From the NCBI RefSeq assembly GCF_051014685.1, contig NW_027478966.1:62001-126000 (forward strand): DNA of 64,000 nucleotides, written 5' to 3'. The notes under the pieces are model-generated. The model was not told the DNA's origin, ran no database searches, and was given only the letters and a program-made list of their open reading frames with translations. Position numbers and translations under genes: made by a program. Shown piece by piece: positions 11,341-23,340 of the stretch (position 1 is its first letter; each line of letters starts with the position of its first letter). The stretch comes from Ptiloglossa arizonensis. Taxonomy: Eukaryota; Arthropoda; Insecta; Hymenoptera; Colletidae.

Positions 11341-14300
11341 TGCGGACTTTTCCCCTAGGCGGTTCTAGTTATTCGTTTCAAGCATCAGAACTGCGCAAAT
11401 TTTGAGTTTCTCAAGCGTTTCTTACCTTCAAACTGCCATATCTCGCGAACGGATTGACCGATCCGCAAAATTTCTGTTGCATCTGAAAGTAGAAACTCGC
11501 CCGATTACAACGGTATGCGCCCTTTTCCCCTAGGCCGTTCTAGTTATTCGTTTCAAGCATCAGAACTGCGCAAATTTTGATTTTCTCAAGCGTTTCTTAC
11601 CTCCAAACTGCCATATCTCGCGAACGGATTGACCAATCCGCAAAATTTCTGTTGCATCTGAAAGTAGAAACTCGCCCGATTACAACGGTATGCGCACTTT
11701 TCCCCTAGGCCGTTCTAGTCATTCGTTTCGAGCATCAGAACTGCGAAAATTTCGAGTTTCTCAAGCGTTTCTTATCTCCAAACTGCCATGTCTCGCGAAC
11801 GGATTGATCAATCCGCAAAATTTCTGTTGCTTCTGAAAGTAGAAACTCGCCCGATTACAACGGTATGCGTACTTCTCCCCTAGGCCGTTCTAGTCATTCG
11901 TTTCGAGCATCAGAACAGAGAAAATTTTGAGTTTCTCAAGCGTTTCTTATCTCCAAACTGCCATATCTCGCGAACGGATTGATCAATCCGCAAAATTTCT
12001 GTTGCATCTGAAAGTAGACACTCGCCCGATTACAACGGTATACCCACTTTTCCCCTAGGCCGTTCTAGTTATTCGTTTCAAGCATCAGAACTGCGCAAAT
12101 TTTGTGTTTCTCAAGCGTATCTTACATCCAAACTGCCATATCTCGCGAACGGATTGACCGATCCGCAAAATTTCTGTCGCATCTGAAAGTAGACACTCGC
12201 CCGATTACAACGGTACGCGTACTTCTCCCCTAGGCCGTTCTAGTCAATCGTTTCGAGCATTGAACTGCGAAAATTTTGAGTTTCTCAAGCGTTTCTTACC
12301 TCCAAACTGCCATATCTCGCGAACGGATTGACCAATCCGCAAAATTTCTGTTGCATCTGAAAGTAGAAACTCGCCCGATTACAACGGTATGCGTACTTTT
12401 CCCCTAGGCCGTTCTAATTACTCGTTTCTAGCATCAGAACTGCGAAAATTTCGAGTTTCTCAAGCGTTTCTTACATCCAAACTGCCATATCTCGCGAACG
12501 GATTGACCGATCCGTAAAATTTCTGTTGCATCTGAAAGTAGAAACTCGCCCGATTACAACGGTATGCCCACTTTTCCCCTAGGCCGTTCTAGTTATTCGT
12601 TTCAAGCATCAGAACTGCGGAAATTTTTAGTTTCTCAAGCGTTTCTTACCTTCAAACTGCCATATCTCGGGAACGGAACGATCAATCCGCAAAATTTCTG
12701 TTGCATCTGAAAGTAGACACTCGCCCGATTACAAGGGTATGCGTACTTCTCCCCTAGGCCGTTCTAGTCATACGTTTCGAGCATCAGAACTGCGAAAATT
12801 TCGAGTTTCTCAAGCGTTTCTTACATCCAAACGGCCATATCTCGCGAACGGATTGACCAACCCGCAAAATTTCTGTTGCATCTGAAAGTAGAAACTCGCC
12901 CGATTACAACGGTATGCCCACTTTTCCCCTAGGCCGTTCAAGTTATTCGTTTCAAGCATCAGAACTGCGCAAATTTTGTGTTTCTCAAGCGTTTCTTACC
13001 TTCAAACTGCCATATCTCGCGAACGGAACGATCAATCCTCAAAATTTCTGTTGCATCTGAAAGTAGACACTCGCCCGATTACAACGGTATGCGTACTTCT
13101 CCTCTAGGCCGTTCTAGTCATTCGTTTCGAGCATCAGAACTGCGAAAATTTCGAGTTTCTCAAGCGTTTCTTGCATCCAAACTGCCATATCTCGCGAACG
13201 GATTGACCGATCCGCAAAATTTCTGTTGCATCTGAAAGTAGAAACTCGCCCGACTACAACGGTATGCGCACTTTTCCCCTTGGCCGTTCTAGTTATTCGT
13301 TTCAAGCATCAGAACTGCCAAATTTTGAGTTTCTCAAGCGTTTCTTACCTCCAAACTGCCATATCTCGCGAACGGATTGACCAATCCGCAAAATTTCTGT
13401 TGCATCTGAAAGTAGAAACTCGCCCGATTACAACGGTATGCGTACTGTTCCACTAGGCCGTTCTAGTTACTCATTTCTAGCATCAGAACTGCGAAAATTT
13501 CGAGTTTCTCAAGCGTTTCTTACATCCAAACTGCCATATCTCGCGAACGGATTGACCAATCCGCAAAATTTCTGTTGCATCTGAAAGTAGACACTCGCCC
13601 GATTACAACGGTATGCCCACTTTTCCCCTAGGCCGTTCTAGTTATTCGTTTCAAGCATCAGAACTGCGCAAATTTTTAGTTTCTCAAGCGTTTCTTACCT
13701 TCAAACTGCCATATCTCGGGAACGGAACGATCAATCCGCAAAATTTCTGTTGCATCTGAAAGTAGACACTCGCCCGATTACAACGGTATGCGTACTTCTC
13801 CCCTAGGCCGTTCTAGTCATACGTTTCGAGCATCAGAACTGCGAAAATTTCGAGTTTCTCAAGCGTTTCTTGCATCCAAACTGCCATATCTCGCGAACGG
13901 ATTGACCGATCCGCAAAATTTCTGTTGCATCTTAAAGTAGAAACTCGCCCGATTACAACGGTATGCCCACTTTTCCCCTAGGCCGTTCTAGTTATTCGTT
14001 TCGAGCATCAGAACTGCGAAAATTTTGAGTTTCTCAAGCGTTTCTTACATCCAAACGGCCATATCTCGCGAACGGATTGACCAATCCGCAAAATTTCTGT
14101 TGCATTTGAAAGTAGAAACTCGCCCGATTACAACGGTATGCGCACTTTTCCCCTGGGCCGTTCTAGTTATTCGTTTCGAGCATCAGAACTGCGAAAATTT
14201 TGAGTTTCTAAAGCGTTTCTTATCTCCAAACTGCCATGTCTCGCGAACGGATTGGTCAATCCGCAAAATTTCTGTTGCTTGTGAAAGTAGAAACTCGCCC

Positions 14301-14488
14301 GATTACAACGGTATGCGTACTTCTCCCCTAGGCCGTTCTAGTCATTCGTTTCGAGCATCAGAACTGCGAAAATTTTGAGTTTCTCAAGCGTTTCTTATCT
14401 CCAAACTGCCATATCTCGCGAACGGATTGATCAATCCGCAAAATTTCTGTTGCGTCTGAAAGTAGACACTCGCCCGATTACAACCGTA
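11341..14488 (+). repeat. 18-monomer HOR, copy 1 (3,148 bp)
   Basis: This unit and the next one match in order at a constant offset of 3,148 bp (18 monomers less two deleted bases). Markers and their partners are tgcgg at 11341/14489, the cgtatcttacatcc variant at about 12117/15265, tacgcgtac at 12214/15362, gcattgaac at about 12258/15406, and the 174-bp actgccaaattttg monomer at about 13315/16463. Visible differences are few, for example gtactgttcc at about 13441 against gtacttttcc in the second copy, and gaccgatccgtaaaat near 12514 against gaccgatccgcaaaat. Confidence 0.85.
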
Positions 14489-17400
14489 TGCGGACTTTTC
14501 CCCTAGGCGGTTCTAGTTATTCGTTTCAAGCATCAGAACTGCGCAAATTTTGAGTTTCTCAAGCGTTTCTTACCTTCAAACTGCCATATCTCGCGAACGG
14601 ATTGACCGATCCGCAAAATTTCTGTTGCATCTGAAAGTAGAAACTCGACCGATTACAACGGTATGCGCCCTTTTCCCCTAGGCCGTTCTAGTTATTCGTT
14701 TCAAGCATCAGAACTGCGCAAATTTTGATTTTCTCAAGCGTTTCTTACCTCCAAACTGCCATATCTCGCGAACGGATTGACCAATCCGCAAAATTTCTGT
14801 TGCATCTGAAAGTAGAAACTCGCCCGATTACAACGGTATGCGCACTTTTCCCCTAGGCCGTTCTAGTCATTCGTTTCGAGCATCAGAACTGCGAAAATTT
14901 CGAGTTTCTCAAGCGTTTCTTATCTCCAAACTGCCATGTCTCGCGAACGGATTGATCAATCCGCAAAATTTCTGTTGCTTCTGAAAGTAGAAACTCGCCC
15001 GATTACAACGGTATGCGTACTTCTCCCCTAGGCCGTTCTAGTCATTCGTTTCGAGCATCAGAACAGAGAAAATTTTGAGTTTCTCAAGCGTTTCTTATCT
15101 CCAAACTGCCATATCTCGCGAACGGATTGATCAATCCGCAAAATTTCTGTTGCATCTGAAAGTAGACACTCGCCCGATTACAACGGTATACCCACTTTTC
15201 CCCTAGGCCGTTCTAGTTATTCGTTTCAAGCATCAGAACTGCGCAAATTTTGTGTTTCTCAAGCGTATCTTACATCCAAACTGCCATATCTCGCGAACGG
15301 ATTGACCGATCCGCAAAATTTCTGTCGCATCTGAAAGTAGACACTCGCCCGATTACAACGGTACGCGTACTTCTCCCCTAGGCCGTTCTAGTCAATCGTT
15401 TCGAGCATTGAACTGCGAAAATTTTGAGTTTCTCAAGCGTTTCTTACCTCCAAACTGCCATATCTCGCGAACGGATTGACCAATCCGCAAAATTTCTGTT
15501 GCATCTGAAAGTAGAAACTCGCCCGATTACAACGGTATGCGTACTTTTCCCCTAGGCCGTTCTAATTACTCGTTTCTAGCATCAGAACTGCGAAAATTTC
15601 GAGTTTCTCAAGCGTTTCTTACATCCAAACTGCCATATCTCGCGAACGGATTGACCGATCCGCAAAATTTCTGTTGCATCTGAAAGTAGAAACTCGCCCG
15701 ATTACAACGGTATGCCCACTTTTCCCCTAGGCCGTTCTAGTTATTCGTTTCAAGCATCAGAACTGCGGAAATTTTTAGTTTCTCAAGCGTTTCTTACCTT
15801 CAAACTGCCATATCTCGGGAACGGAACGATCAATCCGCAAAATTTCTGTTGCATCTGAAAGTAGACACTCGCCCGATTACAAGGGTATGCGTACTTCTCC
15901 CCTAGGCCGTTCTAGTCATACGTTTCGAGCATCAGAACTGCGAAAATTTCGAGTTTCTCAAGCGTTTCTTACATCCAAACGGCCATATCTCGCGAACGGA
16001 TTGACCAACCCGCAAAATTTCTGTTGCATCTGAAAGTAGAAACTCGCCCGATTACAACGGTATGCCCACTTTTCCCCTAGGCCGTTCAAGTTATTCGTTT
16101 CAAGCATCAGAACTGCGCAAATTTTGTGTTTCTCAAGCGTTTCTTACCTTCAAACTGCCATATCTCGCGAACGGAACGATCAATCCTCAAAATTTCTGTT
16201 GCATCTGAAAGTAGACACTCGCCCGATTACAACGGTATGCGTACTTCTCCTCTAGGCCGTTCTAGTCATTCGTTTCGAGCATCAGAACTGCGAAAATTTC
16301 GAGTTTCTCAAGCGTTTCTTGCATCCAAACTGCCATATCTCGCGAACGGATTGACCGATCCGCAAAATTTCTGTTGCATCTGAAAGTAGAAACTCGCCCG
16401 ACTACAACGGCATGCGCACTTTTCCCCTTGGCCGTTCTAGTTATTCGTTTCAAGCATCAGAACTGCCAAATTTTGAGTTTCTCAAGCGTTTCTTACCTCC
16501 AAACTGCCATATCTCGCGAACGGATTGACCAATCCGCAAAATTTCTGTTGCATCTGAAAGTAGAAACTCGCCCGATTACAACGGTATGCGTACTTTTCCA
16601 CTAGGCCGTTCTAGTTACTCATTTCTAGCATCAGAACTGCGAAAATTTCGAGTTTCTCAAGCGTTTCTTACATCCAAACTGCCATATCTCGCGAACGGAT
16701 TGACCAATCCGCAAAATTTCTGTTGCATCTGAAAGTAGACACTCGCCCGATTACAACGGTATGCCCACTTTTCCCCTAGGCCGTTCTAGTTATTCGTTTC
16801 AAGCATCAGAACTGCGCAAATTTTTAGTTTCTCAAGCGTTTCTTACCTTCAAACTGCCATATCTCGGGAACGGAACGATCAATCCGCAAAATTTCTGTTG
16901 CATCTGAAAGTAGACACTCGCCCGATTACAACGGTATGCGTACTTCTCCCCTAGGCCGTTCTAGTCATACGTTTCGAGCATCAGAACTGCGAAAATTTCG
17001 AGTTTCTCAAGCGTTTCTTGCATCCAAACTGCCATATCTCGCGAACGGATTGACCGATCCGCAAAATTTCTGTTGCATCTTAAAGTAGAAACTCGCCCGA
17101 TTACAACGGTATGCCCACTTTTCCCCTAGGCCGTTCTAGTTATTCGTTTCGAGCATCAGAACTGCGAAAATTTTGAGTTTCTCAAGCGTTTCTTACATCC
17201 AAACGGCCATATCTCGCGAACGGATTGACCAATCCGCAAAATTTCTGTTGCATTTGAAAGTAGAAACTCGCCCGATTACAACGGTATGCCCACTTTTCCC
17301 CTAGGCCGTTCTAGTTATTCGTTTCGAGCATCAGAACTGCGAAAATTTTGAGTTTCTAAAGCGTTTCTTATCTCCAAACTGCCATGTCTCGCGAACGGAT

Positions 17401-17636
17401 TGGTCAATCCGCAAAATTTCTGTTGCTTGTGAAAGTAGAAACTCGCCCGATTACAACGGTATGCGTACTTCTCCCCTAGGCCGTTCTAGTCATTCGTTTC
17501 GAGCATCAGAACTGCGAAAATTTTGAGTTTCTCAAGCGTTTCTTATCTCCAAACTGCCATATCTCGCGAACGGATTGATCAATCCGCAAAATTTCTGTTG
17601 CGTCTGAAAGTAGACACTCGCCCGATTACAACCGTA
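14489..17636 (+). repeat. 18-monomer HOR, copy 2 (3,148 bp)
   Basis: This is the second tandem copy of the 18-mer. Its boundary marker tgcgg recurs once more at 17637, where the sequence continues into the block shared with the left end of the window. A private variant is caacggcatgcgcac at about 16409, where the other copies have caacggtatg. From 17064 the sequence also matches 800 onward, so the HOR and the long-range duplication overlap here. Confidence 0.85.
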
Positions 17637-19989
17637 TGCGGACTTTTCCCCTAGGCGGTTCTAGTTATTCGTTTCAAGCATCAGAACTGCGCAAATTTTG
17701 AGTTTCTCAAGCGTTTCTTACCTTCAAACTGCCATATCTCGCGAACGGATTGACCGATCCGCAAAATTTCTGTTGCATCTGAAAGTAGAAACTCGACCGA
17801 TTACAACGGTATGCGCCCTTTTCCCCTAGGCCGTTCTAGTTATTCGTTTCAAGCATCAGAACTGCGCAAATTTTGATTTTCTCAAGCGTTTCTTACCTCC
17901 AAACTGCCATATCTCGCGAACGGATTGACCAATCCGCAAAATTTCTGTTGCATCTGAAAGTAGAAACTCGCCCGATTACAACGGTATGCGCACTTTTCCC
18001 CTAGGCCGTTCTAGTCATTCGTTTCGAGCATCAGAACTGCGAAAATTTCGAGTTTCTCAAGCGTTTCTTATCTCCAAACTGCCATGTCTCGCGAACGGAT
18101 TGATCAATCCGCAAAATTTCTGTTGCTTCTGAAAGTAGAAACTCGCCCGATTACAACGGTATGCGTACTTCTCCCCTAGGCCGTTCTAGTCATTCGTTTC
18201 GAGCATCAGAACAGAGAAAATTTTGAGTTTCTCAAGCGTTTCTTATCTCCAAACTGCCATATCTCGCGAACGGATTGATCAATCCGCAAAATTGCTGTTG
18301 CATCTGAAAGTAGACACTCGCCCGATTACAACGGTATACCCACTTTTCCCCTAGGCCGTTCTAGTTATTCGCTTCAAGCATCAGAACTGCGCAAATTTTG
18401 AGTTTCTCAAGCGTTTCTTACCTTCAAACTGCATTACCTCGCGAACGGAACGATCAATCCGCAAAATTTCTGTTGCATCTGAAAGTAGACACTCGCCCGA
18501 TTACAACGGTATGCGTACTTCTCCCCTAGGCCGTTCTAGTCATTCGTTTCGAGCATCAGAACTGCGAAAATTTCGAGTTTCTCAAGCGTTTCTTGCATCC
18601 AAACTGCCATATCTCGCGAACGGATTGACCGATCCGCAAAATTTCTGTTGCATCTTAAAGTAGAAACTCGCCCGATTACAACGGTATGCCCACTTTTCCC
18701 CTACGCCGTTCTAGTTACTCGTTTCTAGCATCAGAACTGCGAAAATTTTGAGTTTCTCAAGCGTTTCTTACCTCCAAAATGCCATATCTCGCGAACGAAT
18801 TGACCAAACCGCAAAATTTCTGTTGCATCTGAAAGTAGAAACTCGCCCGATTACAACGGTAGGTGTAGTTTTCCCCTAGGACGTTCCAGTTATTCGTTTC
18901 GAGCATCAGAACTGCAAAAATTTTCAGTTTCTCAAGCGTTTCTTACATCCAAACTGCCATATCTCGCGAACGGATTGACCAATCCGCAAAATTTCTGTTG
19001 CATCTGAAAGTAGAAACTCGCCCGATTACAACGGTATGCCCACTTTTCCCCTAGGCCGTTCTAGTTATTCGTTTCAAGCATCAGAACTGCGCAAGTTTTG
19101 AGTTTCTCAAGCGTTTCTTACCTTCAAACTGCCATACCTCGCGAACGGAACGATCAATCCGCAAAATTTCTGTTGCATCTGAAAGTAGACACTCGCCCGA
19201 TTACAACGGTATGCGTACTTCTCCCCTAGGCCGTTCTAGTCATTCGTTTCGAGCATCAGAACTGCGAAAATTTCGAGTTTCTCAAGCGTTTCTTATCTCC
19301 AAACTGCCATATCTCGCGAACGGATTGATCAATCCGCAAAATTTCTGTTGCTTCTGAAAGTAGAAACTCGCCCGATTACAACGGTATGCGTACTTCTCCC
19401 CTAGGCCGTTCTAGTCATTCGTTTCGAGCATCAGAACAGCGAAAATTTTGAGTTTCTCAAGCGTTTCTTATCTCCAAACTGCCATATCTCGCGAACGGAT
19501 TGATCAATCCGCAAAATTTCTGTTGCATCTGAAAGTAGACACTCGCCCGATTACAGCGGTATGCGTACTTCTCCCCTAGGCCGTTCTAGTCATTCGTTTC
19601 GAGCCTCAGAACAGCGAAAACTTTGAGTGTCTCAAGCGTTTCTTATCTCCAAACTGCCATATCTCGCGAACGGATTGATCAATCCGCAAAATTTCTGTTG
19701 CAACTGAAAGTAGAAACTCGCCCGATTACAACGGTATGCGTACTTTTCCCCTAGCCCGTTCTAGTTACTCGTTTCGAGCATCAGAACTGCGAAAATTTCG
19801 AGTTTCTCATGCGTTTCTTGCATCCAAACTGCCATATCTCGCGAACGGATTGACCGATCCGCAAAATTTCTGTTGCATCTTAAAGTAGAAACTCGCCCGA
19901 TTACAACGGTATGCCCACTTTTCCCCTAGGCGGTTCTAGTTATTCGTTTCAAGCATCAGAACTGCGCAAATTTTGAGTTTCTCAAGCGT
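17064..19989 (+). repeat. HOR block, near-identical to 800-3725
   Basis: This is the right-hand copy of the 2.9-kb block at 800-3725, 16,264 bp away. Rare variants are preserved, including gcattacctcgcg, ctacgccg, acgaattgaccaaacc, gcctcagaacagcg and tctcatgcg. Differences include ctgcaaaaattttcag near 18915 against ctgccaaaattttcag near 2650, and aaactttgagtg near 19619 against aaattttgagtg near 3357. The shared order of so many rare variants excludes independent origin. Confidence 0.85.
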
Positions 19990-22900
19990 TTCTTACATTC
20001 AAACTGCCATATCTCGCGAACGGAACGATCAATCCGCAAAATTTCTGTTGCATCTGAAAGTAGACACTCGCCCGATTACAACGGTATGCGCACTTTTCCC
20101 CTAGGCCGTTCTAGTTATTCGTTTCAAGCATCAGAACTGCGCAAATTTTGATTTTCTCAAGCGTTTCTTACTTCCAAACTGCCACATCTCGCGAACGGAT
20201 CGACCAATCCGCAAAATTTCTGTTGCATCTGAAAGTAGAAACTCGCCCGATTTCAACGGTATGTGTAGTTTTCCCCTAGGCCGTTCCAGTTATTCGTTTC
20301 GAGCATCAGAACTGCGAAAATTTTGAGTTTCTCAAGCGTTTCTTACCTCCAAACTGCCATATCTCGCGAACGGATTGACCAATCCGCAAAATTTCTGTTG
20401 CATCTGAAAGTAGAAACTCGCCCGATTACAACGGTATGCCCACTTTTCCCCTAGGCCGTTCTAGATATTCGTTTCAAGCATCAGAACTGCGCAAATTTTG
20501 AGTTTCTCAAGCGTTTCTTACCTTCAAACTGCCATATCTCGCGAACGGAACGATCAATCCGCAAAATTTCTGTTGCATCTGAAGGTAGACACTCGCCCGA
20601 TTACAACGGTATGCGTACTTCTCCCCTAGGCCGTTCTAGTCATTCGTTTCGAGCATCAGAACTGCGAAAATTACGAGTTTCTCAAGCGTTTCTTATCTCC
20701 AAACTGCCATGTCTCGCGAACGGATTGATCAATCCGCAAAATTTCTGTTGCATCTGAAAGTAGAAACTCGCCCGATTACAACGGTATGCGTACTTCTCCC
20801 CTAGGCCGTTCTAGTCATTCGTTTCGAGCATCAGAACAGCGAAAATTTTGAGTTTCTCAAGCGTTTCTTACATTCAAACTGCCATATCTCGCGAACGGAA
20901 CGATCAATCCGCAAAGTTTCTGTTGCATCTGAAAGTAGAAACTCGCCCGATTACAACGGTATGCGTACTTTTCCCCTAGCCCGTTCTAGTTACTCGTTTC
21001 GAGCATCAGAACTGCGAAAATTTCGAGTTTCTCAAGCGTTTCTTGCATCCAAACTGCCATATCTCGCGAACGGATTGACCGATCCGCAAAATTTCTATTG
21101 CATCTTAAAGTAGAAACTCGCCCGATTACAACGGTATGCCCACTTTTCCCCTACGCCGTTCTAGTTACTCGTTTCTAGCATCAGAACTGCGAAAATTTTG
21201 AGTTTCTCAAGCGTTTCTTACCTCCAAACTGCCATATCTCGCGAACGGATTGACCAATCCGCAAAATTTCTGTTGCATCTGAAAGTAGACACTCGCCCGA
21301 TTACAACGGTATGCGCACTTTTCCCATAGGCGGTTCTAGTTATTCGTTTCAAGCATCAGAACTGCGCAAATTTTGAGTTTCTCAAGCGTTTCTTACATTC
21401 AAACTGCCATATCTCGCGAACGGAACGATCAATCCACAAAATTTCTGTTGTATCTGAAAGTAGACACTCGCCCGATTACAACGGTATGCGCACTTTTCCC
21501 CTAGGCCGTTCTAGTTATTCGTTTCAAGCATCAGAACTGCGCAAATTTTGATTTTCTCAAGCGTTTCTTACTTCCAAACTGCCACATCTCGCGAACAGAT
21601 CGACCAATCCGCAATATTTCTGTTGCATCTGAAAGTAGAAACTCGCCCGATTTCAACTGTATGTGTAGTTTTCCCCTAGGCCGTTCCAGTTATTCGTTTC
21701 GAGCATCAGAACTGCGAAAATTTTGAGTTTCTCAAGCGTTTCTTACCTCCAAACTGCCATATCTCGCGAACGGATTGACCAATCCGCAAAATTTCTGTTG
21801 CATCTTAAAGTAGGGACTCGCCCGATTACAACGGTATGTGTAGTTTTCCCCTAGGCCGTTCCAGTTATTCGTTTCGAGCATCAGAACTGCCAAAATTTTC
21901 AGTTTCTCAAGCGTTTCTTACATCCAAACTGCCATATCTCGCGAACAGATTGACCAATCCGCAAAATTTCTGTTGCATCTGAAAGTAGAAACTCGCCCGA
22001 TTACAACGGTATATCTACTTTTCCCCTAGGCCGTTCTAGTTATTCGTTTCGAGCATCAGAACTGCGAAAATTTCGAGTTTCTCAAGCGTTTCTTACCTTC
22101 AAACTGCCATATCTCGCGAACGGAACGATCAATCCGCAAAATTTCTGTTGCATCTGAAAGTAGACACTCGCCCGATTACAACGGTATGCGCACTTTTCCC
22201 CTAGGCCGTTCTAGTTATTCGTTTCAAGCATCAGAACTGCGCAAATTTTGATTTTCTCAAGCGTTTCTTACCTCCAAACTGCCATATCTCGCGAACGGAT
22301 TGACCAATCCGCAGAATTTCTGTTGCATCTGAAAGTAGAAACTCGCCCGATTACAACGGTATGCGCACTTTTCCCCTTGGCCGTTCTAGTTATTCGTTTC
22401 AAGCATCAGAACTGCGCAAATTTTGAGTTTCTCAAGCGTTTCTTACCTCCAAACTGCCATATCTCGCGAACGGATTGACCAATCCGCAAAATTTCTGTTG
22501 CATCTGAAAGTAGAAACTCCCCCGGTTACAACGGTATGCGTACTTCTCCCCTAGGCCGTTCTAGTCATTCGTTTCGAGCTTCAGATCAGTGAAAATTTTG
22601 AGTTTCTCAAGCGTTTCTTATCTCCAAACTGCCATATCTCGCGAACGGATTGATCAATCCGCAAAATTTCTGTTGCATCTGAAAGTAGAAACTCGCCCGA
22701 TTACAACGGTATGCGTACTTTTCCCCTAGCCCGTTCTAGTTACTCGTTTCTAGCATCAGAACTGCGAAAATTTCGAGTTTCTCAAGCGTTTCTTACATCC
22801 AAACTGCCATATCTCGCGAACGGATTGACCGATCCGCAAAATTTCTGTTGCATCTGAAAGTAGAAACTCGCCCGATTACAACGGTATATCTACTTTTCCC

Positions 22901-23340
22901 CTAGGCCGTTCTAGTTATTCGTTTCGAGCATCAGAACTGCGAAAATTTCGAGTTTCTCAAGCGTTTCTTACCTTCAAACTGCCATATCTCGCGAACGGAA
23001 CGATCAATCCGCAAAATTTCTGTTGCATCTGAAAGTAGAAACTCGCCCGATTACAACGGTATGCGCACTTTTCCCCTAGGCCGTTCTAGTTATTCGTTTC
23101 AAGCATCAGAACTGCGCAAATTTTGATTTTCTCAAGCGTTTCTTACCTCCAAACTGCCATATCTCGCGAACGGATTGACCAATCCGCAGAATTTCTGTTG
23201 CATCTGAAAGTAGAAACTCGCCCGATTACAACGGTATGCGCACTTTTCCCCTTGGCCGTTCTAGTTATTCGTTTCAAGCATCAGAACTGCGAAAATTTCG
23301 AGTTTCTCAAGCGTTTCTTACCTTCAAACTGCCATATCTC
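19990..23340 (+). repeat. Satellite monomers with 8-mer and 5-mer copied segments
   Basis: About 19,920-20,370 matches 21,320-21,770 at 1,400 bp (8 monomers), sharing tacattcaaactgcc followed by gattttctcaagcg and cttccaaactgccac. About 21,935-22,411 matches 22,810-23,286 at 875 bp (5 monomers), sharing the rare ggtatatctac at 22011 and 22886 and ccgcagaatttc in the following monomers. The rest is ordinary monomers of the same family without a clear longer period. Nothing outside the satellite is present. Confidence 0.75.
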
